Shown piece by piece: positions 44,937 through 54,387 of a stretch of DNA of 64,000 nt. The stretch is from Alteromonas indica (GTDB lineage Bacteria > Pseudomonadota > Gammaproteobacteria > Enterobacterales > Alteromonadaceae). The position numbers and the translations under genes are program-made. Within the stretch, counting starts at the first letter, position 1; the number at the start of each line of letters is the position of its first letter. The DNA lies in contig PYVY01000003.1 of the NCBI GenBank assembly GCA_003056425.1, forward strand, positions 62,001 through 126,000, read 5' to 3'. The notes under the pieces were generated by a model. The model ran no database searches. It had not been told where the DNA came from and saw only the letters and a program-made list of their open reading frames with translations.

Positions 44937-45797
44937 ATGGATTCTGAGTTTTATTTAACCTCGCGCAACCAGGAAAAGTCTCTGCCGCTAAATGACGAGC
45001 AGTTTCGGGAGTTGAAGCGTAGTCGCAAACGCCTCTCTCTTATTTATGCAATTGTGCATAAATTTCGGCTGGTTAAATGTAACTTTGCGCTTATCGAAAA
45101 GCAGATGGCGCAACTGGGAGTACTCTACGCCAGCCACCGTGATGTAGCACGTATTGAAGAATTGAAGCCGCAGCTCAATGCGGCCATCAATAATTATATT
45201 TTAAGTGCCCGTATTTTCACCAGTCAGTTGAAGCGGCATGTACAGGGTTGCTTGCCATTGGAGCGCGATCTTATCCGGGAATTGTCTGATGCCATGGACG
45301 AAGAATATCAGCGGTCTTTTGCTTATCGCTTTGTTGAGGCGCTATACGACTATGTGACCTACTATGGCTTGAGCTGCCATGCTTTTCAATCGCGCTCCAC
45401 GTTAATTGAAGAAAATGGCGAGCAGGTGCGTCGATATGACTTTCATGCTTATGTTGAACGAGACTTTATTGGCGGCCCGGCTGACTTTCGCGCTTCGATT
45501 TTGGCGGAAACCCCCGAACGGGTAGACATCCGCGCGCTACTTACAGAGTTCAACACCAGCCTGGGTCGTTTACACGATATGGCTATCAACATGACCAAAG
45601 AGGTCTTTGACCAGTCTCACGATACTATCTCTGAGTTTGTGAATGTGTTTATCGGCCAGTTTGGGGCGCAATATGCCAATGTATTCGTGGTGCATAAAAC
45701 CCGAGCCTTCGGAGATAAAGTTTATGATCGCTTCCCCATCTCCATGTATGTGAATAATCACAATTTATCTGACGAGCTTATGTGCGGAGAACAATAG
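44937..45797 (+). CDS. Uncharacterised cytoplasmic protein, coupled to the next gene
   Basis: A 286-residue protein with no family I recognise and no signal peptide or membrane helix. The N-terminal half (~1-130) is basic and predicted helical (RELKRSRKRLSLIYAIVHKF). The C-terminal half is mixed (ALYDYVTYYGLSCHAFQSR; GQFGAQYANVFVVHKTRAF). There are no known catalytic motifs. The gene overlaps the following gene by 1 bp, and both are convergent with the GGDEF-EAL response-regulator gene. The start lies directly after a 9-bp inverted repeat. The open frame is long, with good codon use and no internal breaks. Confidence 0.65.
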   Translation: MDSEFYLTSRNQEKSLPLNDEQFRELKRSRKRLSLIYAIVHKFRLVKCNFALIEKQMAQLGVLYASHRDVARIEELKPQLNAAINNYILSARIFTSQLKRHVQGCLPLERDLIRELSDAMDEEYQRSFAYRFVEALYDYVTYYGLSCHAFQSRSTLIEENGEQVRRYDFHAYVERDFIGGPADFRASILAETPERVDIRALLTEFNTSLGRLHDMAINMTKEVFDQSHDTISEFVNVFIGQFGAQYANVFVVHKTRAFGDKVYDRFPISMYVNNHNLSDELMCGEQ

Positions 45798-46249
45798 TGC
45801 GTATTGCTGCCCCTGATGATTTTGTCGCGGTACCCGATGACTACGAAAGTTGTGACGTAGTTAGTATCAACTATCGCTATTTTTCAATGTGGTTACGGGC
45901 CGATTTGGTAGCCAGTTTGGAAGGGGTGGTAACAGAGGTGCAATTTCCCTGGAGCAGCCACATCAGTTCAGACAATTTTATTTCCCGTTTAAATAAGCTG
46001 CCCGAGTACGCTCTACAAGCCATGGCGCTATTACAGTCAACTTTGCAAGCCAAAAACTGCCGGATAATCTGCTGCGAAGCTGATAAATTTCGCTGTTCTT
46101 TAGCTTTGGTAGCGCCCTTGCCCCAGGTAGTCTATCAAGGGCTGCAAAGTATGCCCTGTCCTGATATTTTTGAATTGCCGCAGATGGAAAATATCGATAT
46201 GTCACCTACCGATTACATCAACGATCACCGCCAGCGTTATGAGCATTAA
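45797..46249 (+). CDS. Uncharacterised protein, partner of the preceding gene
   Basis: A 150-residue protein, unrecognised, with a mixed composition and three cysteines in the middle (CRIICCEAD). There is no signal peptide or membrane segment. I place the start at the GTG at 45797, which overlaps the preceding TAG by one base and has GGAG seven bases upstream; the GTG at 45782 is the longer alternative. The tight overlap implies the two proteins work together. The stop lies 8 bp before the convergent GGDEF-EAL gene's stop. Confidence 0.65.
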   Translation: MRIAAPDDFVAVPDDYESCDVVSINYRYFSMWLRADLVASLEGVVTEVQFPWSSHISSDNFISRLNKLPEYALQAMALLQSTLQAKNCRIICCEADKFRCSLALVAPLPQVVYQGLQSMPCPDIFELPQMENIDMSPTDYINDHRQRYEH

Positions 46250-46257
46250 GGCTACCC

Positions 46258-48627
46258 TTAAGCGCTGGCTTGCTGATGGAAGGCACTGATTAGTTCGGTA
46301 ATTGTTACTGGACGATGATAGTAAAAGCCCTGCATCAAATCGCAGCCAGCATGGCGGGCAAAGTCAGCTTGCTCGGCCGTTTCTATGCCCTCTAGCAGCA
46401 CTGACTTACCCAGTTTGCTGCATAGTTGAATCAGGCTATCAACGACTACGCGCTTGGATTCCGGCCCATATTTGCCTGGCATTAATGATTTATCTAACTT
46501 AACGATATGCGTATAAGATTCGGTTAACTCGGCAACCGAGGCGAAGCCTGAGCCAAAGTCGTCCACTGCAATGGTAAACCCCTGGGCAGCCAGCTGACGT
46601 AATATTCTACGGGTTCCCACGTCGTGCATAGCTGACTCGGTTACCTCCAGCACAATATCTTCTGCGCTAATATCAAACTCATGTAAAAAGGCGACAAATT
46701 TACTGACCAGTGCATTGGAATTGAGCTGCAATATCGACACATTGAGGTGTACCTTAATATGCCCCAGTCCGGCGTCTTTGAGTAAGGTACGAGCAATGCA
46801 GACCTCGCGTAGCATTTTAAGGCCAAGCTCGTTAATCAGTCCGGTTTCTTCTGCAATAGGGATAAATGACGAAGGATGGATATCTCCCATATCCTGATTG
46901 CGCCAACGGCACAGCGCTTCTAATGCGACAATATCGCCCCCTGTATTTACAATGGGCTGATACGTTGCATACAGTTCGTGATTGGTCAGAGCATTCAGTA
47001 ACCCCTGTTCCACAAACAGCCGGTATTCAATCGCATCGTTGTGCGACTCACTATAAAACACCACCTGGTTTTTACCCTGCTTCTTCGCTTCATACATAGC
47101 GATATCCGCGCGTTTAAGTAAGCCGCCGGTATCGTTATTCAGCGCACTTTCTGCGATGCCTATGCTGGCCCCGATATTGAGTTCCAGTTCCTGGACACTT
47201 ATCGGCTCTTCAAATACGGCCAGTAAACGTTCGCTAAAAGCCTGCAGGTCATCGCTGTGTTGCACCAGTACGACAAACTCGTCGCCGCCATGTCTAATCA
47301 GCGTATCTTCTTCGCGTATTACATCACCTAAACGGGTAGCGCACTCGCATAACACCTCATCGCCAATATCGTGACCGTACGTGTCATTGATTGATTTAAA
47401 CCCATCCAAATCGATAAACACCAGCGCATGGATAGCATCCTGGTAAATACGATCATTAAGCAACAGCTTCATATAGTTACGGTTACCCGTACCGGTCAGG
47501 GCGTCAGTAAATGCTAAGGCTTCGAGCTTTTTCTCCGCCTGATTTAGTTCGGTAATATCTGAAATAGTTACGATATAACCGCCACTTCCTACCCCGGGCG
47601 TCAGGGCGCTTATCGTCATCATGGCGGGGAACTCATCCCCATCGCCATTCAGCAGGCTTAGCTTTTCACGCAATACCCCCTGCTGCAACTGGGCAGAACT
47701 TGAATTTAGCAACACATCACTGATTCCCAGGTCAAACAGCGACTTGCCAATCAGGGAGCGGACCGGCAGCTTAAGCAGCTTCGCCAAGGGCGCGTTACAC
47801 TGGGTGATGGTAAAGTCATCGGATAATGTCGCTACTCCTTCCGCCAGTTGCTTAAGCATCAGGTTGGACAAACGCAGTTTGTGGCGGGGGCGTTTTCTGG
47901 CAGTGACATCCACTACACTACCAATCTGATAAGTATCAGCGGTTTCGTGTATGTCATTAAACATGACATCAATCCAGGTGTCTTTGTCCGGGTCGACACA
48001 AATGGTTTGCCGAATATCCTGATTTGCGGTTAACTGCGCCTGTATATGCGGATGTTCTGCCTGGTCAAACAGCTGTACAAACTCCTCTTTCGGAATTTCC
48101 GTACTGCCACCGAAGCGCGACACAAAGCTGCTAGCGTCCTCGAATTCAAAGGTCTCGCCTTCATTACACAAATCATCTACACCCAGTTGCGCAGCCTGAA
48201 CGGTGGTAAGAAAGCTCTTTTCGCTTGATTTTGCCTGGCTCTCCAACGCAAAACGGCGCAAGGCGGTTTCACAGGTCACTTTGATAGTTTTCGTATTAAA
48301 CGGTTTAACTACATAGCCATAAGGCGAGGTTTTTAAGGCCATCGCTAAAGTTTCATCATCACTGTATGAAGTAGTGTAAACAATAGGAATATCAAAGCGG
48401 GCATTAATAGCTCTGGCCGCATCTATACCACTGGCGCCATCGGCCAGATGAATATCCATTAATATCAGGTGCGGTTTAGTTTTAGCTGCCATATCAACCG
48501 CATCTTTATCCGAACGCGCCAGCCCCACAACCTGTACATTCAGGCCAGCTAATTCCCGCGCCAGGTAGGTTGCAGCGATGGTGGTATCTTCCACTATCAA
48601 AATACGCTTATTGGTCAGTAAACTCAT
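46258..48627 (-). CDS. Response regulator with PAS, GGDEF and EAL domains (bifunctional c-di-GMP enzyme)
   Basis: A 789-residue cytoplasmic regulator. The receiver domain (~8-125) has the acidic pocket, the phospho-Asp in LILMDIHL (~residue 56) and the Lys in YVVKPF. One or two PAS-like segments lie at ~150-370. The GGDEF domain (~375-535) has the intact motif GGDEF at 447-451 and an inhibitory I-site R438-x-x-D441. The EAL domain (~540-785) has E570 in EALCRW, EVTES, VDDFGSGFAS and LLEGIET. All key residues for both synthesis and breakdown of c-di-GMP are present; which one dominates is unknown. It starts 3 bp after the bacteriophytochrome kinase stop, so it is almost certainly its phosphorylation target. 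Confidence 0.93.
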   Translation of the reverse strand: MSLLTNKRILIVEDTTIAATYLARELAGLNVQVVGLARSDKDAVDMAAKTKPHLILMDIHLADGASGIDAARAINARFDIPIVYTTSYSDDETLAMALKTSPYGYVVKPFNTKTIKVTCETALRRFALESQAKSSEKSFLTTVQAAQLGVDDLCNEGETFEFEDASSFVSRFGGSTEIPKEEFVQLFDQAEHPHIQAQLTANQDIRQTICVDPDKDTWIDVMFNDIHETADTYQIGSVVDVTARKRPRHKLRLSNLMLKQLAEGVATLSDDFTITQCNAPLAKLLKLPVRSLIGKSLFDLGISDVLLNSSSAQLQQGVLREKLSLLNGDGDEFPAMMTISALTPGVGSGGYIVTISDITELNQAEKKLEALAFTDALTGTGNRNYMKLLLNDRIYQDAIHALVFIDLDGFKSINDTYGHDIGDEVLCECATRLGDVIREEDTLIRHGGDEFVVLVQHSDDLQAFSERLLAVFEEPISVQELELNIGASIGIAESALNNDTGGLLKRADIAMYEAKKQGKNQVVFYSESHNDAIEYRLFVEQGLLNALTNHELYATYQPIVNTGGDIVALEALCRWRNQDMGDIHPSSFIPIAEETGLINELGLKMLREVCIARTLLKDAGLGHIKVHLNVSILQLNSNALVSKFVAFLHEFDISAEDIVLEVTESAMHDVGTRRILRQLAAQGFTIAVDDFGSGFASVAELTESYTHIVKLDKSLMPGKYGPESKRVVVDSLIQLCSKLGKSVLLEGIETAEQADFARHAGCDLMQGFYYHRPVTITELISAFHQQASA

Positions 48628-48630
48628 GAA

Positions 48631-51219
48631 TCACTTCTTCTGTTGTAACGCATCGGCTGACATCCACTGACTGTGTAATGTTTGCAGCAAAAGTTTATCG
48701 GAAACCGGCTTGGTCAGTAGCGGCACATCTTTGAGCGAGTCGGGAACCGACAGTTCTTCGCCATAGCCGCTGACAATAATGCATAAAATACTATCATCAA
48801 TCGCCTTTTCTATCAGTGAAAAGGTGGTGTCTGAGCCCAAATGTACGTCAGATATAATGATCTGCGGGGTACGTGACGCCAGTGATGCATTGGCTCTTGC
48901 TACACTGCCCGCGATCATCACATCTTTAATGCCATTGGCGAGCAGCTTTTTCTGTAAATCCAACGCTATAACCAGATTATCTTCAATAATCAACGCGCTG
49001 TCAGGCAACGACCATTTAATCTGGGCGGGGGCAGAAGCGGTGTCGGCATCCAGTATATCGGCAACATCTGGCATATCTATAAAACGGACTGGTACTCGCA
49101 GTTTTGCCTGTAACCCGCCTGGCGCGAAGTTCACCGTCACTTCGCCGCCCAGTTCATGGGGGATAATACTGTCTATCAGGGTCATACCAAAGCCATTGCG
49201 CCCGGGGGGGCTTACCGGCGGTCCTCCGCTTTCGGTCCAGTCAATGGTAAGGCCCCGATCCTCATCCACTTCCCACACAATCGACACCTTGCCATTTTTA
49301 CCCGAGGTTGATAACGCGCCATACTTTGCCGCATTCGTAAATAGCTCATGCACCACTAATACAAGGGGCGTGGTGGCGTCCGGCTTTAACAGAACTTCCG
49401 GCCCGCCGTGGTCAATATCCCCACAACCTGAGGCATAGGCTTGTATTTCAGTATTCAGTAACTGACCAAACGAGATAGCGGTCCAGCGCGAGGCGGTTAA
49501 CTGATCGTGGGCGGAAGCCAACGCCATAATTCGGCCAGTGAGCACATTCACAAACTCGTGCAAATCGCGCCCTGTTTGCTCAGTTTGCGCCACAATAGCA
49601 TTCACCAGGTTAAGAATATTACGTACCCGGTGGTTGAGTTCGCTAATGAGCACTTCATGGGTGCGCGAGGCTTTACGCTGAATGTCATCCCGTTCCTGAA
49701 AGTTACGGATAACCACTTCCAGTAAGGTAATGCGTAGTGATTCACCGCTACGGTAATCCTGCTCACTCCACGGCTCACAACGGTCATCATGGGTTTGCTG
49801 CCAGAGGGCAAAACTGGCCCGTGGGAGCAAGCGGCTGCCGCCTTTACTGGTATCTACTGGTTTATCAGGGTTGCCTGCCCAGTTAACGGTTTGGCTATGC
49901 GCATCGCGATAAAACAAAAGATAGTCCCGCGGGCTTTTCGAGATAGGGATAGCCAATAGCCCAGCTACCTTGTAAGCCTGGGTATTATACCCTGGCATTT
50001 CTTCTTCAAGACAATGTATAACACTGACTTCGCTAGCAGGCAGCCGGTTCAAAAAGCGTAATATCTGCGGTAGCAATTCATCGGGTAAACAGCGCCCTTC
50101 TGTTCGCTGCCGACCATCTACCACGGCGGCCACCCCATCGCAGCGAAACAGTTTACGCATAGTGGTAAATTGATTAAACAGCACGTCTAAAAGCTTGCCG
50201 TCACTCCCCATCGTTGCCAGTACTTTATCGTGTACTGCGCGCAGCCGATGCGACTCTTCCTCGCGTTCACGGGCTAAGCGTGAAGATAGCTCCAGGGCAA
50301 AGATCTCGGCAAATAGCTCCAGCTCGGTACGCATAAAATACGATGGGATTTTCGGGCTGTAATGATGACATGCAATAAGGCCCCAAAGTTTACCGTTAAC
50401 TATCAGGCTGATAGACAATGAGGCCGCCACCCCCATATTCTGCAGATATTGAATATGGATAGGGGAAACCGCCCGTAGGGTAGAAAACGATAAATCCATC
50501 GGTTCTTCACGCGGGCCCACCCCAGGCGCAATTTCTACCGTGGGGGCGTCGACATTGTGGATAACCCGTAGCAGATTTTTCAAATACAGAGCTCTGGCCT
50601 GGCGGGGAATATCTGAAGCCGGGTAACGTAAGCCTAAGAATGGCTCTACCCCGGCCACGGTCGACTCGGCCACCACCTCCCCCGCGCCATCGGCAAGGAA
50701 ACGATAAATCATCACCCGATCATAACCACTGATAAGCTGTAACTGCTGCGCGGTATCTTCCAGTAAATGCTGACTATCCGTGGCCCGGTAAAACTGGCTC
50801 AGCAACGCCCTGACGAACGAGTCTTCTGAACTACGCTCGGCCGGTATCTGTTCAAATTCTACAATAATGTATTTGCCATTATGATGAATCGAAATATCTA
50901 CGGCGCGGCCGCTGCTTTCAATCCGGCGTGAAAACATCCGTTCATTACGGCCGGTGATGGTGGCCGCCTGATAGCCTGAACGAATATCATGCAGTAGTTG
51001 GTGATCTATCCATTGCTTTAACGGGGTACCGATAACGGCGTCCGGCCCGACGCCAAAATAGTCCTGTGTATTGGCCGAACAAAACGCTACAATCCAATCA
51101 AAACGCAGGGCAATAAAACAGCCAAAAGGCTGGATATGACCTAACAAATGAATAGGTTCACGATCACAGTTTGATAAATCGACCGCGCGGTCGTTATTGA
51201 GATACTCGGCGTCGTTCAT
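48631..51219 (-). CDS. bphP: Bacteriophytochrome hybrid histidine kinase (PAS-GAF-PHY-HWE kinase-REC)
   Basis: An 862-residue red/far-red photoreceptor kinase. The biliverdin-attaching cysteine C18 is in NCDREPIHLLGHIQPFG. The PAS (~18-120), GAF (~140-310) and PHY (~325-490) domains follow; PASDIPRQ and ACHHYSP mark the chromophore pocket, and PRASF marks the PHY tongue. The kinase is of the HWE/HisKA_2 type, with ELNHRVRN carrying the phospho-His (~residue 526) and NAAKYGALS and WTESGGPP in the ATPase domain. A C-terminal receiver (~745-862) has DVHLG as acceptor. The start is preceded by AAAGGAT. Heme oxygenase is divergent and supplies biliverdin; the GGDEF-EAL regulator is downstream. Confidence 0.95.
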   Translation of the reverse strand: MNDAEYLNNDRAVDLSNCDREPIHLLGHIQPFGCFIALRFDWIVAFCSANTQDYFGVGPDAVIGTPLKQWIDHQLLHDIRSGYQAATITGRNERMFSRRIESSGRAVDISIHHNGKYIIVEFEQIPAERSSEDSFVRALLSQFYRATDSQHLLEDTAQQLQLISGYDRVMIYRFLADGAGEVVAESTVAGVEPFLGLRYPASDIPRQARALYLKNLLRVIHNVDAPTVEIAPGVGPREEPMDLSFSTLRAVSPIHIQYLQNMGVAASLSISLIVNGKLWGLIACHHYSPKIPSYFMRTELELFAEIFALELSSRLAREREEESHRLRAVHDKVLATMGSDGKLLDVLFNQFTTMRKLFRCDGVAAVVDGRQRTEGRCLPDELLPQILRFLNRLPASEVSVIHCLEEEMPGYNTQAYKVAGLLAIPISKSPRDYLLFYRDAHSQTVNWAGNPDKPVDTSKGGSRLLPRASFALWQQTHDDRCEPWSEQDYRSGESLRITLLEVVIRNFQERDDIQRKASRTHEVLISELNHRVRNILNLVNAIVAQTEQTGRDLHEFVNVLTGRIMALASAHDQLTASRWTAISFGQLLNTEIQAYASGCGDIDHGGPEVLLKPDATTPLVLVVHELFTNAAKYGALSTSGKNGKVSIVWEVDEDRGLTIDWTESGGPPVSPPGRNGFGMTLIDSIIPHELGGEVTVNFAPGGLQAKLRVPVRFIDMPDVADILDADTASAPAQIKWSLPDSALIIEDNLVIALDLQKKLLANGIKDVMIAGSVARANASLASRTPQIIISDVHLGSDTTFSLIEKAIDDSILCIIVSGYGEELSVPDSLKDVPLLTKPVSDKLLLQTLHSQWMSADALQQKK

Positions 51220-51297
51220 ATCCTTTCCCTGTCTTCATAATTAATAATGTCTGTCCCGTACGCCGCAAGGATTAACAAGATCAAGATACTGAGCACT

Positions 51298-51894
51298 ATG
51301 GAAAATTTGTTTACCAGCCTGAAGCAAAACACTGTCGACTCACATCAGTTGCTGGAAACCACAGCACCGTTCAACACCATGCTAAAACCCGGCTTATTCA
51401 GCCAGCAAAGCTATACCGCTAATCTGTCAATTCTAGCCAGTTTTCATGAGTATGTCGCGGTTAAAATTGAGCCGAACAGTGAGGCCAGGGCGTTAACGGA
51501 TTATCTGCAACCTGAACTAACGCTAGGCACTATTAAGCAGGATTTACAGCAGTTAGCTGTACCTTCTTGTGCCCCACCATTTACGGCGTCAATAGATAGC
51601 CATAATATGGCCGACTTGATTGGCGCCAGCTATGTCTGGATGGGGTCTTCAATGGGGGCCAAAATGTTACACCGCTGGCTAAACCAACAAGGTTACGCAC
51701 ATCTACCGTGCGCCTACTATGCCCACATGAGCAGTCTGGGCCGGCAGTGGCGAGATTATCAGCAATGTGCATTAGCCTTGGCAGCCAGTCATACTATCGA
51801 CCACCAGCGCTGCATAGCGTCCGCGAATGGTTTATTTGAGGCATTAATTGAATGTGCCCGCCAGTACAGCGCCCGTACACAAAATATTTTATAA
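51298..51894 (+). CDS. bphO: Biliverdin-producing heme oxygenase
   Basis: A 198-residue heme oxygenase that opens heme to biliverdin, CO and Fe, providing the chromophore for the adjacent phytochrome. The probable proximal heme ligand is H16 in TVDSHQLLE, and the conserved distal helix region GASYVWMGSSMGAKML (~residue 100) has the Gly residues over heme. The ATG at 51298 gives the usual N-terminus; an in-frame ATG at 51247 adds 17 residues and neither has a strong ribosome site. It is divergent from bphP with 78 bp between the starts. The gene pair is diagnostic of bacteriophytochrome loci. Confidence 0.9.
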   Translation: MENLFTSLKQNTVDSHQLLETTAPFNTMLKPGLFSQQSYTANLSILASFHEYVAVKIEPNSEARALTDYLQPELTLGTIKQDLQQLAVPSCAPPFTASIDSHNMADLIGASYVWMGSSMGAKMLHRWLNQQGYAHLPCAYYAHMSSLGRQWRDYQQCALALAASHTIDHQRCIASANGLFEALIECARQYSARTQNIL

Positions 51895-51929
51895 TACCGT
51901 CAAGTTAAGGTTGGGAAATAAGTAGAATC

Positions 51930-52739
51930 ATGAAAATTATCTCTTTCAACATCAATGGCCTGCGCGCCCGGCTCCACCAGTTACAAGCGATTATCGATAA
52001 ACATCAGCCTGACATTATTGGCCTTCAGGAAATTAAAGTTCACAACGAGCAGTTTCCAGAAGAAGCGGTACGCGAGATGGGCTATGAAGTTTACTACCAT
52101 GGCCAGAAGAGCCACTACGGGGTGGCTTTCTTAAGCCGTATTGCCGCAGACAAGGTACAGTACGGTTTTCCCACTGACGGTGACGATGCCCAGCGACGTA
52201 TGATTATGCTGACATTTAGTGAGGGCCGGGACACCCCATTAACGGTCCTCAATGGCTACTTTCCCCAAGGCGAAAACCGCAATCACGAAACTAAATTTCC
52301 AGCTAAGCAAAAGTTTTATGCTGATTTAATGGAGTATTTAGATAATGCGCACACGAATGAAGACGACATTGTCATCATGGGCGATCTCAATATTTCCCCG
52401 AGCGACCACGACATAGGTATTGGCGAACAAAATGCAAAACGCTGGTTACGTACGGGTAAATGCAGTTTCTTACCCGAAGAGCGCGAATGGATAAACCGTT
52501 TATATGACTGGGGGTTTACCGACAGTTTCAGAGCGCAAAACCCGACCACGGATGATCAGTTCAGCTGGTTTGATTATCGCTCAAAAGGGTTTTTGGATAA
52601 TCGCGGGCTGCGGATAGACCATATTCTGGCCACGCCAGGGGTTCATGCTAAACTTACCGATACCGGTATTGACTATGAGCTACGCGGTATTGAAAAACCT
52701 TCAGATCATGCGCCTATCTGGGCAGACTATTCGGTGTAA
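51930..52739 (+). CDS. xthA: Exodeoxyribonuclease III
   Basis: A 269-residue DNA-repair enzyme with AP-endonuclease and 3'-exonuclease activities, normal length for the family. Visible are [27 protein letters not shown] (metal Glu), [13 protein letters not shown] (catalytic Asp/Asn) and the closing [10 protein letters not shown] (catalytic His). The divalent-metal active site is complete. The ATG at 51930 is about 35 bp after the bphO stop, so read-through from that gene is possible. The next gene starts 18 bp downstream. Confidence 0.95.
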   Translation: MKIISFNINGLRARLHQLQAIIDKHQPDIIGLQEIKVHNEQFPEEAVREMGYEVYYHGQKSHYGVAFLSRIAADKVQYGFPTDGDDAQRRMIMLTFSEGRDTPLTVLNGYFPQGENRNHETKFPAKQKFYADLMEYLDNAHTNEDDIVIMGDLNISPSDHDIGIGEQNAKRWLRTGKCSFLPEEREWINRLYDWGFTDSFRAQNPTTDDQFSWFDYRSKGFLDNRGLRIDHILATPGVHAKLTDTGIDYELRGIEKPSDHAPIWADYSV

Positions 52740-52757
52740 CCCTGGCCCCTCCCGCTG

Positions 52758-53414
52758 GTGAGTAATTTACAGCTCGTCGCATTAGCCGCTTATGGCATCC
52801 TGTTATGGGTAGTCTATCAGCGGTTTGATGCCATAACGCTGGTGCGAGAGCGCTCGCGGGCAGCTGCTTTTTTCAATAGTTTTGTACTATTGTTAATTAT
52901 GTGGTTGTTTCGGTTAAAAACTGAACTTGGGCCGGATATTCATTTTTTACTTACCAGTGCACTTACTCTCACCCTCGGTTTTCGCGGGGCGGTGTTGTGC
53001 GCATCTTTAGTATTGTTTACCCTGCTGCTGGCCGGCCAACAACTCTGGGCCCAGGCAGGGGTGCTAGGGCTAACCAGTATTGCGGCGCCAATATGTGTTA
53101 CCTACAGTATTTACGCCCTGACTTTTCATAAGATACCGCGGCACTTTTTGGTCTACATTTTTGCCTGCGCCTTTATTCCTGCGGCACTTGGAATTGCACT
53201 ACATATGGGGTTGTATGCAGGCTATTTAGCGCTCGACGGGATCTACCATTTCGACTTGCTGCAAGACAACTACCTGGGCGTTATCCCGCTGTTATTATTC
53301 CCCGAAGCTCTGTTAAATGGCATGGCAATGACCTTGCTTGTACTGTACAAACCGCAATGGGTTTATACCTTTAGCGACAAACTGTATTTTGATGTAAAAG
53401 ACGACCAGGATTAA
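52758..53414 (+). CDS. CbiM-like (energy-coupling-factor) membrane protein
   Basis: A 218-residue inner-membrane protein with six to seven hydrophobic helices. It resembles COG3235/CbiM-like components of energy-coupling-factor transporters: HFLLTSALTLTLGFRGAVL near residue 74 and FPEALLNGMAMTLLVLY near residue 185. The metal-binding His at the mature N-terminus of true CbiM (MHIPDG) is missing, so specificity for cobalt or nickel cannot be claimed. No CbiQ/CbiO-like partners are adjacent. The start is a GTG at 52758, without a good ribosome site. It follows xthA by 18 bp and may share its transcript. Confidence 0.6.
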   Translation: MSNLQLVALAAYGILLWVVYQRFDAITLVRERSRAAAFFNSFVLLLIMWLFRLKTELGPDIHFLLTSALTLTLGFRGAVLCASLVLFTLLLAGQQLWAQAGVLGLTSIAAPICVTYSIYALTFHKIPRHFLVYIFACAFIPAALGIALHMGLYAGYLALDGIYHFDLLQDNYLGVIPLLLFPEALLNGMAMTLLVLYKPQWVYTFSDKLYFDVKDDQD

Positions 53415-53604
53415 ATTCTACTGCGCTGATAAAAACCTGCCGCCGCGGCGCCACTTACAGTGTGCTGGCCGTCACCAAGTGGGTTTATCCCAGCCGGCCG
53501 GCCCGCGCCAACGCCAACGCCATTGGAATGCTGGGCACGGAGGGCCGCCTGGCTAGTACACGCAATTGCCGATAGACCCAATAAAAACATAACAAACCGG
53601 CAAA

Positions 53605-53636
53605 CAAAAAAACCGGCGCTTAAAGGCCGGTTTTTG
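53605..53636. terminator. Bidirectional rho-independent terminator
   Basis: AAAAAAACCGGC - GCTTAAAG - GCCGGTTTTT: six to seven base pairs of hairpin flanked by A- and T-runs on both sides. It lies between the convergent CbiM-like and phosphoribosyltransferase genes and serves both. Confidence 0.85.
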
Positions 53637-53669
53637 TAGTGCAGACATATTACCTAGAGCGCTAAGACG

Positions 53670-54230
53670 TTACTTAAACAGTGTATCCATCACCCCAGCC
53701 AACTCGGCTTTACCTTCGCGAATCTCTTCTTCCGATAACCCGGCGATTTCGTGGGGGAACACTAACCATTCATCACTCTTATTAATGAAATAGTCTGGTA
53801 CGATATCAGTTTTATTGTTCTGCGGTTTATACCACGGACAGGCTATACGTATATCTTTAGGCATATTCAAACGCATTAGCTTATTGATTTGAGCAATCAA
53901 TGCTTCTACGCTTCGGCCGGAATCAAATACATCATCAACAATCAGCAACTTGTCATCTGCATTGGCGTTTTCTACCAGATAGTGCAAACCGTGCACCCGA
54001 ATCTCTTTGCTTTGCTTGTTAATACCGTAATACGAGGACGTCCGTACGGCGATATGATCAGTGGAGGTATTTTTAAATTCAAAAAACTCCTGCACCGCTA
54101 TGCCTATTGGTGCCCCGCCCCGCCAGATACCGATAATAAAATCGGGACGATAACCGTCTTCATAAACCCTGGCTGCAAGACGAAACGAGTCTTCTAATAA
54201 CGACTGCGAGGTAATAAAATTCTTTTTCAT
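53670..54230 (-). CDS. Phosphoribosyltransferase, purine-salvage type
   Basis: A 186-residue enzyme with the PRPP-binding loop LLIVDDVFDSGRSVEAL (residues ~92-108, D-D motif). The N-terminal segment FIIGIWRGGAPIGIAVQEFF is typical of COG2236-type hypoxanthine/xanthine phosphoribosyltransferases. It would convert a purine base and PRPP into a nucleoside monophosphate. The base specificity is not visible. It is a single gene, with the lolC-like gene upstream on the same strand and a terminator downstream. Confidence 0.85.
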   Translation of the reverse strand: MKKNFITSQSLLEDSFRLAARVYEDGYRPDFIIGIWRGGAPIGIAVQEFFEFKNTSTDHIAVRTSSYYGINKQSKEIRVHGLHYLVENANADDKLLIVDDVFDSGRSVEALIAQINKLMRLNMPKDIRIACPWYKPQNNKTDIVPDYFINKSDEWLVFPHEIAGLSEEEIREGKAELAGVMDTLFK

Positions 54231-54387
54231 ATGACGTATCGGCCCAACATTTAAAAGACCGGGATTATAGTGAATTCCGGCTCGCTTTGCACGGTTAATC
54301 GGGCATTGTTTTACCGCAGATTGATCCGTTTAAATGGCCTGAGCGCGGTACCGGCATGGGCTTGGCGGTCGCACCCGCACACTCTGT

